DNA of 64,000 bases from Betaproteobacteria bacterium (GCA_012026885.1 VEPL01000007.1:214948-278947); one strand, 5' to 3'; counted from the stretch's first letter, positions 45,188 through 54,671 are shown. The notes: a model not told the origin generated them from the sequence alone. A program made the numbers and translations.

Positions 45188-46072
45188 ATGGACCGGCTCG
45201 ATGCAATGCGTCTCTTTGTGCGCGTAGCGGAACTGGGCAGTTTCGCCGCTGCGGCTCAGCAACTCGGCGTGGCCCGCTCGGTCGTCACCCGGCAGATCGC
45301 CGCGCTCGAAGCCCATCTGCGTGCCAAGCTCATGGTGCGCAGCACCCGCAGCCTGGCGCTGACGCCGGCCGGCACCGCCTATCTGGAGAAATGCCGGGTC
45401 ATCCTCAACCTCGTCGATACGGCCGAATCGGATGTCGCCGAGGAGCGGCTGATTCCGCGCGGGAACATCCGGCTCAGCCTGCCGCTCAGCTACGGCATCA
45501 AGCGCGTGGCGCCGCTGCTCCTCGAGTTCTCGGGGCTCTATCCCGAGGTCGGGCTCGAGATGGATTACAGCGACCGGCGCGTCAACCTGATCGCCGAGGG
45601 CATCGATCTCTCCGTGCGCATCACCCGCCGGCTCGAATCCGGCGACATTGCCCGCCGCATCGGCAGCGGCAGCATGTGCGCCGTCGCCGCGCCCGCCTAT
45701 CTCGCCCGCCACGGCCGTCCGCAGCATCCGCGGGAACTCGGGCATCACGAGTGCCTGGGCTACAGCTACGCCGGCAACAGCCAGGCCTGGCTGTTCATCG
45801 TCGATGGGCACCCGGAATCTTTTGCCGTGCGCAGCCGCATCGTCGCCAACAATGGTGAAGTGCTGACCGAGGCGGCAGCACGCGGACTCGGCATAACCTG
45901 CCAGCCCGATTTCATCGTCGAGGAAGCCCTCGCGGCCGGACGCCTCGAGGTGATTCTTGCCGATTACCCGATGCCGGAACTCGGGGTCTACGCGCTGCTG
46001 CCGAGCAACCGGCACGTACCGCACCGGGTCAGGGTGCTGACGGACTTCCTTGCGGAGCGGCTGGCGGCGTGA
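45188..46072 (+). CDS. LysR-family transcriptional regulator
   Basis: A 294-residue regulator with an N-terminal LysR helix-turn-helix (MRLFVRVAELGSFAAAAQQLG, SVVTRQIAALEAHL) and a substrate-binding domain. It is divergent from the dioxygenase operon and likely controls it. Its last 44 bases overlap the end of ctaA on the other strand. Confidence 0.92.
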   Translation: MDRLDAMRLFVRVAELGSFAAAAQQLGVARSVVTRQIAALEAHLRAKLMVRSTRSLALTPAGTAYLEKCRVILNLVDTAESDVAEERLIPRGNIRLSLPLSYGIKRVAPLLLEFSGLYPEVGLEMDYSDRRVNLIAEGIDLSVRITRRLESGDIARRIGSGSMCAVAAPAYLARHGRPQHPRELGHHECLGYSYAGNSQAWLFIVDGHPESFAVRSRIVANNGEVLTEAAARGLGITCQPDFIVEEALAAGRLEVILADYPMPELGVYALLPSNRHVPHRVRVLTDFLAERLAA

Positions 46073-47105
46073 AATTCGTGCCGGGATTGCGGTCGACCGC
46101 AACTGGCTGGCCGATGCGGGCGGGTTGCGCCCGCAGGCGCAGGGTTGCCGTCAGCGTGGCGGCGAGCAGCAGAGCGGCACCCAGGTTGTGGGCGACGGCA
46201 AGCGGCAGCGGCAATGACAACAGGACATTGGCGATGCCCAGCCCAACCTGCAGCGTCAGGGCGCCCGTCAGCACCAGGCTCCAGGCCCGCCACGGCCAGA
46301 CCGTGGTCCGCCAGAGTGCGAAGGCGAGGCTGCCGACGAGCAGGGTGACCACCAATGCGCCGAGGCGATGGGTCCAGTGGATCGCGGTCAGGGCGGCGAA
46401 CGGCAGAGGATCGCCGGTGGCGGTCTGGCCGAGTTCGCGGAGCATCGCGAAGCCGTGCGCGAAATCGAGCGGTGGCAGCCATGTGCCCTGGCAGGTCGGG
46501 AAATCGGTGCAGGCGAGCGCGGCATAGTTGCTGCTGACCCAGCCGCCGAGGGCGATCTGGGCAAAAACGGCGACCAGGGTGGTGACGGCTAGCGGGAAGA
46601 GGCCCGGCGCCACCAGTGCCGCCGCGGGCTGCGTTTCGCGCAGGCGCAGCGCGACGAGCAGTGCCAGTGTCGTCATGCCGCCGACCAGATGCAGGGTCAC
46701 GATCACCGGCTTGAGCAGCAGGGTGACTGTCCACATACCGAGCGCCGCCTGCACGGCGACGACGCCGAGCAGCGCGCTGGGCAAGGCCGGCGAGTGGCGC
46801 CGGCGTCGGACGGGAATCCAGGCGATGACGGCGATGGCGAGGATAAGCAGGCCGAGGCTGCCGGCCAGATAGCGATGGGCCATTTCCTTCCAGGCCTTGC
46901 CGGTATCGAGTGGGCGCCCCGGGAATGCTTCGCGGGCAAGCGCCAGCTCGTGCGCCTCGTCGGGGACGCCCAGCCAGTGGCCGTAGCAGCCGGGCCAGTC
47001 GGGACAGCCGAGCCCGGCATCGGAGAGGCGGACGTAAGCGCCAAGTGCGATGACCGCGAAGGCGAGGACGATGGCGGCGGCGAGCAGCGGACGGTAGAGG
47101 CGCAT
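46029..47105 (-). CDS. ctaA: heme A synthase (COX15/CtaA)
   Basis: A 358-residue eight-helix membrane protein that oxidises heme O to heme A for cytochrome aa3. It has GAYVRLSDAGLGCPDWPGCYG and a second Cys pair in ACTDFPTCQGTW. The C-terminal tail beyond residue 320 is Pro-rich and overlaps the lysR gene. It is the last gene of the oxidase operon. Confidence 0.95.
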   Translation of the reverse strand: MRLYRPLLAAAIVLAFAVIALGAYVRLSDAGLGCPDWPGCYGHWLGVPDEAHELALAREAFPGRPLDTGKAWKEMAHRYLAGSLGLLILAIAVIAWIPVRRRRHSPALPSALLGVVAVQAALGMWTVTLLLKPVIVTLHLVGGMTTLALLVALRLRETQPAAALVAPGLFPLAVTTLVAVFAQIALGGWVSSNYAALACTDFPTCQGTWLPPLDFAHGFAMLRELGQTATGDPLPFAALTAIHWTHRLGALVVTLLVGSLAFALWRTTVWPWRAWSLVLTGALTLQVGLGIANVLLSLPLPLAVAHNLGAALLLAATLTATLRLRAQPARIGQPVAVDRNPGTNFTPPAAPQGSPSAP

Positions 47106-47114
47106 CGGCAGGAA

Positions 47115-48011
47115 TCAGGCGATCAGCCGGTCGGCGAACAGGGCCGCGAAGAGCAGGGTCAGGTAGAGGATCGAATAGCGGAAGGTACGGCGGGCGAGCG
47201 CGTCGCTGTAGCTGCGGCAGAGGGCGATCGCGTAGGCGAGGAAGACGAGGTCGAGGACGACGATGGCGGCGAGATAGAGCCAACCGCTCATGCCGAGCGA
47301 GACCGGGATCAGGCTGGCGCCGGCCAGCATGACCGTGTACCAGAGGATGTGCTGGCAGGTGAAGGCGACGCCGTGCGTGACCGGCAGCATGGGCAGGCCG
47401 GAGCGCGCATAGTCGTCGCGCCGGTAACAGGCGAGCGCCCAGAAATGCGGCGGTGTCCACAGGAAGATGATCAGGAAGAGAACGAGCGGTTCGGCCGACA
47501 CCTGCCCGGTCATCGCCGTCCAGCCGAGCAGCGGCGGCATGGCGCCGGAGGCGCCGCCGATGACGATGTTCATTGGCGTCGAAGGTTTCAGCACCAGAGT
47601 GTAGAGGATGGCGTAGCCGACGAAGGTGGCGAGCGTCAGCCACATGGTCAGGTCGTTGATCCACGCATGCAGGAGCCAGAGGCCGAAGGCGCCGAGGAGG
47701 CTCGCTAGCGTTACGGTCTCCAGCACGGAGATCTCGCCGCGCGCGGTGGCCCGCCAGGCGGTGCGCGCCATACGCGCGTCGACGGTACGTTCGACCAGGC
47801 AGTTGAGGGCCGCCGCGGCGAAGGCGACCAGCGCGATGCCCAGGGCGGCGACGAGGAAGCGCAGGAGCGGCGGAAACCCGGGCGTCGCGAGGAACATGCC
47901 GATCATCGCGGTGAAAACGATGAGGCTGTTCACGCGCGGCTTGCAAAGTTGCGCGAAGGCGGCCAGGCGTCGGCCGAGGGGCAGGGTCGGGGTGGCAACG
48001 GTGGTGTGCAT
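47115..48011 (-). CDS. ctaB: protoheme IX farnesyltransferase (heme O synthase)
   Basis: A 298-residue UbiA-type prenyltransferase that farnesylates heme B. The Mg-binding motif is [28 protein letters not shown] and [10 protein letters not shown] are family hallmarks. It lies 9 bases before ctaA in the operon. Confidence 0.96.
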   Translation of the reverse strand: MHTTVATPTLPLGRRLAAFAQLCKPRVNSLIVFTAMIGMFLATPGFPPLLRFLVAALGIALVAFAAAALNCLVERTVDARMARTAWRATARGEISVLETVTLASLLGAFGLWLLHAWINDLTMWLTLATFVGYAILYTLVLKPSTPMNIVIGGASGAMPPLLGWTAMTGQVSAEPLVLFLIIFLWTPPHFWALACYRRDDYARSGLPMLPVTHGVAFTCQHILWYTVMLAGASLIPVSLGMSGWLYLAAIVVLDLVFLAYAIALCRSYSDALARRTFRYSILYLTLLFAALFADRLIA

Positions 48012-48020
48012 GGTCTTCTC

Positions 48021-48608
48021 CTAGCCGTTCCAGGCGAACTTGAGCAGTCGTTCGAGATCCGAACGCACCGCGCGGGCATCGGTATCCGGGGCGTACTCCA
48101 TGACCAGGCGCCCCTGCGGGTCGACGACATGAAGGGCCGACGCGCCGGGGGGCGCCACGGGGAGCCAGGCGCGCGGTGCGCTGGCGACGACGAGATCGGG
48201 CTGACTGCCGGCGAGGGATGCCAGTGCAGGGTCGATGCCCGTTGCCAGTACGACACGGCGCAGGCGCGGCATGTTCTTGTAAAGCGACACATGGATGCGG
48301 CGCATCTCGTCGATGCGGGCGAGGCAAGCGGCATTGCAGGAATCGCCGACGGGCAGCAGGAGAAGCCAGCGACCGGCGAGATCGGCGGTGGGCAGCGGGC
48401 GGCCATCCGCAGCGACCAGTCCGGTAGCCGGCAGCGGCACCGGCGGGGTCAGGAGGCGGCCGTGATTGACGGTGCGGGCGGGCTGCCAGCCGGCGACGAA
48501 GAGGCCGCCACCGACCAGGAATGGCAGCGCGAGCAGCGCGGCGACGAGAAGCAGCATGCGCCGGCCGTTGCCCGGCCGCTGAGCGGCGATCGCAGCGCTG
48601 GCGCTCAT
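48021..48608 (-). CDS. SCO-like cytochrome oxidase assembly protein, degenerate
   Basis: A 195-residue protein with one N-terminal membrane helix (MLLLVAALLALPFLVGGGLFV) and a thioredoxin-like exported domain. A CxxxC occurs as SCNAAC but without the Pro that follows it in true SCO proteins, and the distal His of SCO is not evident. Genes of this kind sit between surf1 and ctaA/ctaB in many betaproteobacterial oxidase operons. The ATG at 48608 overlaps the surf1 stop (ATGA). Confidence 0.78.
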   Translation of the reverse strand: MSASAAIAAQRPGNGRRMLLLVAALLALPFLVGGGLFVAGWQPARTVNHGRLLTPPVPLPATGLVAADGRPLPTADLAGRWLLLLPVGDSCNAACLARIDEMRRIHVSLYKNMPRLRRVVLATGIDPALASLAGSQPDLVVASAPRAWLPVAPPGASALHVVDPQGRLVMEYAPDTDARAVRSDLERLLKFAWNG

Positions 48609-49408
48609 GCCCGGCGCAGCACCAGGAACAGCCAGATGCCCACCGTCGAGAGCGCGAAGCCGAACCATTGCAGGGCATAGCTGCGGTGGCGGTCGGCCCG
48701 CTCGTCAGGGCGTGGCCATTCGCGCAGGTAGCCGGCGGGCGCCGCCGGATCGAGCTGCACGACCAGCGGCTGCAGGGGGTAGGGAACCGCGTCGGTGAAG
48801 CGCGACAGGTCGAGGTTTTGCCAGACGGGTGCCCAGCCCGCGGCCGGCTGTGGCGCCAGGTTGAAGAAGCGCTGGCCGGGGAGGACGACGACACCGGTCA
48901 TTTCGACCATGCCATCCGGCACGTCGGCAACGGGCAGGATGCGATGGTCGGGCGGGGCCGGCAGCCAGCCGCGGTTGACCAGCACGTGCATGGCCGACCC
49001 CTCGAGTTGGAGCGGGGTGATGACGTGATAACCGGCTCGTTCGCGGTGCAGGCGATTGTCGATCAGCACCTGGCGGGAGGCATCGAAGCGGCCGCGCAGG
49101 ACGACACGGCGGTGGCGCAGCGATTCGACATCGGCCGGCGTCACCGGCATCGCCACCGGTGCATCGGCGCTGCGGGCATCGCGTTCGGCCTGGGTGGCGG
49201 TCTTGGTTTCCGCCTTGCGCCACTGCCAGAGGCCGAGCGAAACGAAGGCCGGCACGAGCAGCGCGACCAGCAATCCGCCGAGCAGTGCGGTGCGGCGCCG
49301 CGCAGCGCTTGTCGGCCCGCTGCGCGGGGGCGCATACTGGTGCGGTGAAAGCGGGTCTGCGGGGGTGCCGATGCTCAAGATCGTGGTTGTCCTGTTGTTG
49401 TTGGCCAT
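48605..49408 (-). CDS. SURF1-family oxidase assembly protein
   Basis: A 267-residue protein with two transmembrane helices (LLGGLLVALLVPAFVSLGLW; YALQWFGFALSTVGIWLFLVL) flanking a SURF1 domain (LIDNRLHRERAGYHVITPLQ; VLVNRGWLP). It aids heme insertion into subunit I. The start may be ATG 49408 or TTG 49378; both lie inside the small gene on the other strand. Confidence 0.9.
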   Translation of the reverse strand: MANNNRTTTILSIGTPADPLSPHQYAPPRSGPTSAARRRTALLGGLLVALLVPAFVSLGLWQWRKAETKTATQAERDARSADAPVAMPVTPADVESLRHRRVVLRGRFDASRQVLIDNRLHRERAGYHVITPLQLEGSAMHVLVNRGWLPAPPDHRILPVADVPDGMVEMTGVVVLPGQRFFNLAPQPAAGWAPVWQNLDLSRFTDAVPYPLQPLVVQLDPAAPAGYLREWPRPDERADRHRSYALQWFGFALSTVGIWLFLVLRRA

Positions 49409-49571
49409 CGTCGCCAGCCTGTTCTCGGGGCTGGTTTTCCTCTACCGCGACCGCGGCACCGGTGAGCGCACCGTGCGCGCGCTGACCTTGCGAATCGGGC
49501 TCTCGATCGGGTTGTTTCTGCTGCTCCTCGCCGCCTTCCGATTCGGGCTCATTCCCGGCTACACCCAGTAG
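49371..49571 (+). CDS. DUF2909 twin transmembrane protein
   Basis: A 66-residue protein with two membrane helices (KIVVVLLLLAIVASLFSGLVF; IGLSIGLFLLLLAAFRFGL) separated by RDRGTGERT. It is encoded against the direction of the oxidase operon, between coxC and surf1, and overlaps both: 38 bases of the start of surf1 and 13 of the end of coxC. This placement is common in betaproteobacteria. Confidence 0.8.
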   Translation: MLKIVVVLLLLAIVASLFSGLVFLYRDRGTGERTVRALTLRIGLSIGLFLLLLAAFRFGLIPGYTQ

Positions 49572-50431
49572 ACGAAGACGAAGAGCAGCAGCCAGACGAC
49601 ATCGACGAAGTGCCAGTACCAAGCGACGCCCTCGAAGGCGAAGTGGCGCTCGGCGTCGAAATGGCCCTTGAGGCAGCGCAGCAGGATCACGATCAGCATG
49701 ATCGTGCCCAGCGTGACGTGAAAGCCGTGGAAGCCGGTCAGCATGAAGAAAGTCGCGCCATAGGCGCCGGCGCCCATGGTCAGGCCGAGCTCGGTATAGG
49801 CGTGGTGGTATTCCCATGCCTGCAGGCAGAGGAAGATGCTGCCGAGCAGGACGGTGGCGGCGAGCCCGAGGTTCAGGTGCGTGCGGTTGTTGCGCAGCAG
49901 CGCCCAGTGCGCCCAGGTGACCGTCGCGCCGGAACTGAGCAGCAGGGCGGTGTTCACCGCGGGGATGCCCCAGGCGCCCATCGGCGTGAATTGCGGGCCC
50001 TTGGGGCCGCTGGTTGGCCAGTCGCCGGTGAAGTTCGGCCACAGGCTGGTGCCGTGGGCGGCGGTCATGTTGCCGAGTTCGGGCACCGAGATGACGCGGA
50101 CGTAGAACAGGGCGCCGAAGAACGCAGCGAAGAACATCACCTCGGTGGCGATGAACCAGATCATCCCGTAGCGGAAGGAGCGGTCCTCCCAGTCGCGGTA
50201 GGCACCGCCCTGCGATTCCGCGATCACCTTGCCGAACCAGCCGAACAGCACGTAGAGGATGATCGCGGTGCCGGCGAGCATGAACCATTTGCCGGCTGCG
50301 AAATGGTTGATCAACTGCGCGAATCCCAAGGCCAGTGTGAAGACGCCGGCGGACAGGATGAACGGGTAGAGGCTGGGCTGCGGGACGAAATAATGCCCAT
50401 GCGGTGCGTCCGCGGCGGTGTGCGCTTTCAT
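49559..50431 (-). CDS. coxC: cytochrome c oxidase subunit III
   Basis: A 290-residue seven-helix subunit III of the aa3-type oxidase. Hallmarks are RYGMIWFIATEVMFFAAFF and FMLTGFHGFHVTLG, with the final WYWHFVDVVWLLLF. ATG at 50431 overlaps the ctaG stop by one base. Confidence 0.96.
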   Translation of the reverse strand: MKAHTAADAPHGHYFVPQPSLYPFILSAGVFTLALGFAQLINHFAAGKWFMLAGTAIILYVLFGWFGKVIAESQGGAYRDWEDRSFRYGMIWFIATEVMFFAAFFGALFYVRVISVPELGNMTAAHGTSLWPNFTGDWPTSGPKGPQFTPMGAWGIPAVNTALLLSSGATVTWAHWALLRNNRTHLNLGLAATVLLGSIFLCLQAWEYHHAYTELGLTMGAGAYGATFFMLTGFHGFHVTLGTIMLIVILLRCLKGHFDAERHFAFEGVAWYWHFVDVVWLLLFVFVYWV

Positions 50432-51030
50432 CAGTCGGTATCCCCCCGGGTGAGTGTCTGGCGCTGTCCTTCGATGCTGAAGAAGGCATAGGACAACGTG
50501 ATGTGCGTGATGTCGCGATCGACTTCCGGCTTGACAATGAAAGCGAGCGGCATCTCGCGTGCTTCGCCGGGCCCCAACGTCTGCTGTTCGAAACAGAAAC
50601 ACTCGATCTTCTCGAAATGCTGCGCGGCCTGACCCGGGGTCACACTCGGTACCGCCTGGCCGGTTACCGGCCGGTTCGAGGTATTGCGTACCAGGTAGGA
50701 GACCTGCTGCAGTTCGCCGGGATGGATGTCGAGGTCGACCGTCAGCGGGCGCATGTCCCAGGGCAGCCCGGGCATCACGGTGCCGGTGAACTCGACCCGG
50801 ACCCGCCGGCCGGTATCGACGCGCGGGGCGGGTACGTTGCTGCCAGCGAGCCCGCCGACGCCGAATCCCGAGCGCCCGTTGCCCGTGCGGCCGTTGAAGC
50901 CGGTCGCATCGCACAACACGTTGTAGAGTGGTACCAGCGCGAAGGCGAAGGCGAAGGCCGCCGCGAGGAGCACCAGCAGCCGGCGGATCAGGCGGCTGTG
51001 GTCGAGCGGGGCGGGACGCGCCTGTTCCAT
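50431..51030 (-). CDS. ctaG: cytochrome c oxidase assembly protein CtaG/Cox11
   Basis: A 199-residue protein with one N-terminal membrane helix and a Cox11 domain that delivers copper to CuB. The copper-binding motif is IECFCFEQQTL. VPLYNVLCDATGFNG after the helix is typical. Confidence 0.96.
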   Translation of the reverse strand: MEQARPAPLDHSRLIRRLLVLLAAAFAFAFALVPLYNVLCDATGFNGRTGNGRSGFGVGGLAGSNVPAPRVDTGRRVRVEFTGTVMPGLPWDMRPLTVDLDIHPGELQQVSYLVRNTSNRPVTGQAVPSVTPGQAAQHFEKIECFCFEQQTLGPGEAREMPLAFIVKPEVDRDITHITLSYAFFSIEGQRQTLTRGDTD

Positions 51031-51033
51031 CGC

Positions 51034-51156
51034 TCAGCGCTTGATGAAGAAGCCGAGGATGTAGAGCGCCAGCACGGCGAGCCCGATAGCCCAGCCGAGG
51101 CGGCGCGAGGCGGCGCGGCGGCGGGCGAGGTCTTCCGCGGAGAAGGATTCGGTCAT
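51034..51156 (-). CDS. cytochrome oxidase small assembly protein (40 aa)
   Basis: A 40-residue single-helix protein: a charged N-terminus with RRRAASRR, then GLAVLALYILGFFIKR. It lies between coxA and ctaG. Small proteins of this kind are found at this point in many betaproteobacterial oxidase operons. Confidence 0.72.
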   Translation of the reverse strand: MTESFSAEDLARRRAASRRLGWAIGLAVLALYILGFFIKR

Positions 51157-51166
51157 CGCTGCCGCC

Positions 51167-52762
51167 TCACTTGACGACGGGCTGGGTTTCCCAGCTATGG
51201 TGCGGCGGCGGCGACGACAATTCCCATTCCAGCCCCTCGGCGCCTTCCCAGGCGCGTGCCTCGGCCTTCGGTCCGCCGCGCACACAGGACCAGATGTTCC
51301 ATGCGAAGAGTAGCTGGCTGATACCGAGGATGAATGCCCCGACGGTCGAGATGGCGTTGAACTCCGCGAACTGCAGCGCGTAGTCCGGAATGCGGCGCGG
51401 CATGCCGGCCAGCCCGAGGAAGAACTGGGGAATGAAGGTCAGGTTGAAGGAAACCACGGTCAGCCAGAAATGGAGCTTGCCGAGCCGTTCGCTGTACATG
51501 TGCCCGGTCCACTTGGGCAGCCAGTAATAGACGCCGGTCATGACGCCCATGATGCCGCCGGCGAACAGCGCGTAATGGAAGTGGGCGACGACGAAATAGC
51601 TATGGTGGTATTGCGCGTCGGCGGCGACGTCGGCGAGCACCAGCCCGGTCAGCCCGGCGATGCCGAACAGGACGATGAAGCCGACGGCGAACAGCATCGG
51701 CGTCTCGAAGGTCATCGATCCCTTCCACATGGTGGCGATCCAGCAGAAGAACAGGACGGCAAGCGGAACCGAGATCGCCATCGTGCTGAACATGAAATAG
51801 ATCAGCGCCGGCACCGGCATGCCGACCGTGAAGAAATGGTGGGCCCAGACGATGACCGACAGGAGCCCGATGGCGATGAAGCCGTAGACCTGCGCCGTGT
51901 AGCCGTAGGTCGGCTTGCGCGAGAAGGTCGCGAGCACGTGCGGCATCAGGCCCCAGACCGGCAGCAGCAGGATGTAGACCTCGGGGTGGCCGAAGAACCA
52001 GAACAGGTGTTGGAAGAGGATCGGGTCGCCGCCGCCGGCCGCGTCGAAGAAATGGGTGCCGAAATGGCGGTCGGTGAGCAGCATGGTCACCGCACCGGCC
52101 AGCACCGGCAGGGTCGCGATCAGCAGGAAGGCGGTGATCAGCCAGCCCCAGGCGAAGAGCGGCAGCTTCATCATCGTCATGCCGGGGGCGCGCATGTTGA
52201 AGATGGTCACGATGATGTTGATCGAGCCCATGATCGACGAGATACCGAGGATATGCACCGCGAGGATGGCGAAATCGACGCCGAGGCCGCCCTGCACCGA
52301 GAGCGGTGCATAGAAGGTCCAGCCGGTGGCGATGGCACCGTCACCGACACCGAACAGGGCGAGCACGAAGGGCAGGGTGAGCAGGGTGGCGGCTGGTGGC
52401 AGCAGCCAGAAACCCCAGTTGTTGAGGCGTGGCAGCGCCATGTCCGGGGCGCCGATCATCAGCGGGATCATCCAGTTGGCGAAGCCGGTCGCGGCCGGCA
52501 TCAGCGCCGCGAAAATCATCACCAGCGCGTGCACGCCAATCAGCTGGTTGAAGAACTCCGGTTTCATCAACTGCAGGCCGGGCTGGAACAGTTCGGCGCG
52601 CACCAGGAGGATCATCAGGCCGCCGACGAAGAACATGACCAGCGAGAACAGCAGGTACATGGTCCCGATGTCCTTGTGGTTGGTCGTCGTCAGCCAGCGC
52701 AGCAGGCCGCCCGGGTAATGCTCCGCCGGGTGCTCGCCGTGGACGGTAGTCGCGATGCTCAT
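51167..52762 (-). CDS. coxA: cytochrome c oxidase subunit I
   Basis: A 531-residue catalytic subunit of the aa3-type oxidase with 12 helices. CuB and haem ligands are in WFFGHPEVYILLLP, VWAHHFFTVGM and VVAHFHYALF; the D- and K-channel segments are present. The ATG at 52762 overlaps the coxB stop (ATGA). It reduces O2 to water and pumps protons. Confidence 0.97.
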   Translation of the reverse strand: MSIATTVHGEHPAEHYPGGLLRWLTTTNHKDIGTMYLLFSLVMFFVGGLMILLVRAELFQPGLQLMKPEFFNQLIGVHALVMIFAALMPAATGFANWMIPLMIGAPDMALPRLNNWGFWLLPPAATLLTLPFVLALFGVGDGAIATGWTFYAPLSVQGGLGVDFAILAVHILGISSIMGSINIIVTIFNMRAPGMTMMKLPLFAWGWLITAFLLIATLPVLAGAVTMLLTDRHFGTHFFDAAGGGDPILFQHLFWFFGHPEVYILLLPVWGLMPHVLATFSRKPTYGYTAQVYGFIAIGLLSVIVWAHHFFTVGMPVPALIYFMFSTMAISVPLAVLFFCWIATMWKGSMTFETPMLFAVGFIVLFGIAGLTGLVLADVAADAQYHHSYFVVAHFHYALFAGGIMGVMTGVYYWLPKWTGHMYSERLGKLHFWLTVVSFNLTFIPQFFLGLAGMPRRIPDYALQFAEFNAISTVGAFILGISQLLFAWNIWSCVRGGPKAEARAWEGAEGLEWELSSPPPHHSWETQPVVK

Positions 52763-53967
52763 TGCTTGGCCTCCTGGCGCAGGGCCTTGATCTGGGCGGG
52801 CTGGATCATGTCGCCCAGGGTATTGCCGAAACTGTTCCGCTCGTAAGTGATGACTGCGGCCAATTCGACGTCCGAAAGGGTGTTGCGGTAGGCCATCATC
52901 GCCGTGCCCGGCTTGCCGTTGAGCACCCGGTCGACGTGGCTGTCCTTGACGGCGCGGCCGTCCGGCGCGAGGAGCGGGGTACCGACCACCTTGCTGCCGG
53001 CGAGCGGCGGGAAGGCAGGCGGCAAACCCTGGCCATTCGGCTGGTGGCAGGCGACACACTGCTTGGAATAGACATCCTGGCCGGCCGCCATCAGTTCGTC
53101 ACGGCTCCAGGCGCGGTCGGCGCCGCTCGCGGCCGCCTGCGCGGCCGCCTTCTGCTGTTCGACCCAGGCCAGATACTCGGGTTCGGGCACGGCATGGACG
53201 ACGACCGGCATGAATCCGTGATCCTTGCCGCACAACTCGGCACACTGGCCGCGGTAGGTGCCCGGCTTCTCGATCTTGACCCAGGTTTCGCGCAGGAATC
53301 CAGGGATGGCGTCGCGCTTGACACCGAATTGCGGCACCCACCAGGTGTGGATGACATCGGTCGAGGTTAGCAGGATGCGCACTTTCTTGTTGACCGGCAG
53401 GACCACCGGGTTATCGACTTCGAGCAGGTAGTGTTCGCCCTTGGCCTCGGCGTTGGTGATCTGGTCGCGCGGCGTGGACATCGTGCTGACGAAGCGGATG
53501 CCCGAATCCGGATACTCGTACTGCCACTTCCACTGCATGCCCGTGACCTTGAGCACCATGTCGGCTCGGGTCTTGGTGTCTTCCATCTCGACGATGGCCT
53601 TGACTGCCGGGATGCCCATCAGCACGAAATCGATGAAGAGCAGGATGGCGAACGGCACGAGAGCCCAGAACCATTGCGCTGCACCGCGCGGACCGGAGAA
53701 CTTCACGGGCTCGTGACCGACGCTCTTCCGGTGCCTGATCATCGAATAGATCATGATCGCGAACACCGCCACGAAGAGCACGGTGATGATGAGCATGAAC
53801 TCGTTGTGGATGGCCAGGGTTTCCCGCGCGATCGGCGTCACCGGCTCGGGAAAATTGAAACGAATTTCCGCCCCAGCCGGGCCGGAGGCCAACGCAGCAA
53901 GTGTCAAAAGTCCGCGCAGGCGCGGACCGCGTGGTTTTTCCGCCTCGAGGTCGACCGCGTCGAGCAT
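52759..53967 (-). CDS. coxB: cytochrome c oxidase subunit II fused to cytochrome c
   Basis: A 402-residue subunit II with a signal peptide, two helices, a cupredoxin domain carrying CuA ligands (CAELCGKDHGFMP; upstream HTWWVPQFGVK) and a C-terminal cytochrome c domain with CVACH and Met ligand in the final third. The covalent haem domain makes it a caa3-type subunit that accepts electrons directly. AGGGGGGAGGG precedes the ATG at 53967. It heads the operon; sco diverges from it. Confidence 0.96.
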   Translation of the reverse strand: MLDAVDLEAEKPRGPRLRGLLTLAALASGPAGAEIRFNFPEPVTPIARETLAIHNEFMLIITVLFVAVFAIMIYSMIRHRKSVGHEPVKFSGPRGAAQWFWALVPFAILLFIDFVLMGIPAVKAIVEMEDTKTRADMVLKVTGMQWKWQYEYPDSGIRFVSTMSTPRDQITNAEAKGEHYLLEVDNPVVLPVNKKVRILLTSTDVIHTWWVPQFGVKRDAIPGFLRETWVKIEKPGTYRGQCAELCGKDHGFMPVVVHAVPEPEYLAWVEQQKAAAQAAASGADRAWSRDELMAAGQDVYSKQCVACHQPNGQGLPPAFPPLAGSKVVGTPLLAPDGRAVKDSHVDRVLNGKPGTAMMAYRNTLSDVELAAVITYERNSFGNTLGDMIQPAQIKALRQEAKQ

Positions 53968-54044
53968 CCCGTTCCCTCCCCCCTTGTGAGAACCGATTAT
54001 CCGACTCAGAATCCGGCGAGCCGAAAAGGTTCCGGGAAAAATGG

Positions 54045-54653
54045 ATGAATTCTTCGAAAAAATTTGCTGCATTGCAGCAGACGTGGCTGTGGCTGGCGGC
54101 ATTGCTCCTGCTCACCGCCTGCACGCCGCCGCCGGCCGAATTCCGCAATACCGACCTGACCGGGGCCACCTTCGGCCGCCACCTCCAGCTGCAATCCGAG
54201 GACGGCAAGAGGCGAAGCCTCGTCGATTTCCGCGGCAAGGCGGTCGTGGTCTTTTTCGGGTACACCACGTGCCCGGACATCTGCCCGACGACGCTGGCCC
54301 GGTACGCCGAGGTATGGAAGGAACTGGGCGGCCAGGCTGCCTCCGTACAGCTCCTTTTCGTCACTCTCGATCCCGAGCGCGACAACCCGGCGCGGCTCGG
54401 CGAGTACCTGCGCTGGTTCAATCCGGCATTTGTCGGCCTGATCGGCAGCCCGGAAGAACTGAAGGAGGCGACCGGCGAGTTCCGGGTTTTCAGCGCCCGC
54501 AAGGAAATCGGCGGCGGCACCGGCTACGTGATCGACCATTCGACCGGCGCCTATGTTTTCGATCCGGCCGGCCGCCTGCGCCTGTACGTCAAGGACAGCG
54601 CACCGGTGGCCGATATCGTTGCCGACCTGCGCCTGCTGCTCGCCGGCCGCTGA
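54045..54653 (+). CDS. SCO1/SenC copper metallochaperone (oxidase-linked)
   Basis: A 202-residue lipoprotein with lipobox LLTAC. The copper motif is CPDICP and the distal His is in YVIDHSTGAYVFDP. It faces away from coxB, which encodes the CuA subunit that it would load. It differs from the SCO at 9810, which is membrane anchored and paired with PCu(A)C. Confidence 0.93.
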   Translation: MNSSKKFAALQQTWLWLAALLLLTACTPPPAEFRNTDLTGATFGRHLQLQSEDGKRRSLVDFRGKAVVVFFGYTTCPDICPTTLARYAEVWKELGGQAASVQLLFVTLDPERDNPARLGEYLRWFNPAFVGLIGSPEELKEATGEFRVFSARKEIGGGTGYVIDHSTGAYVFDPAGRLRLYVKDSAPVADIVADLRLLLAGR

Positions 54654-54665
54654 GGCAGGCGCGGC

Positions 54666-54671
54666 TATAAT
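54666..54671 (+). promoter_or_regulatory. candidate -10 box upstream of thioesterase gene
   Basis: A perfect TATAAT in the context GGCTATAATCGG, 35 bases before the thioesterase ATG and just after the sco stop. The -35 position is not convincing. Confidence 0.35.
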
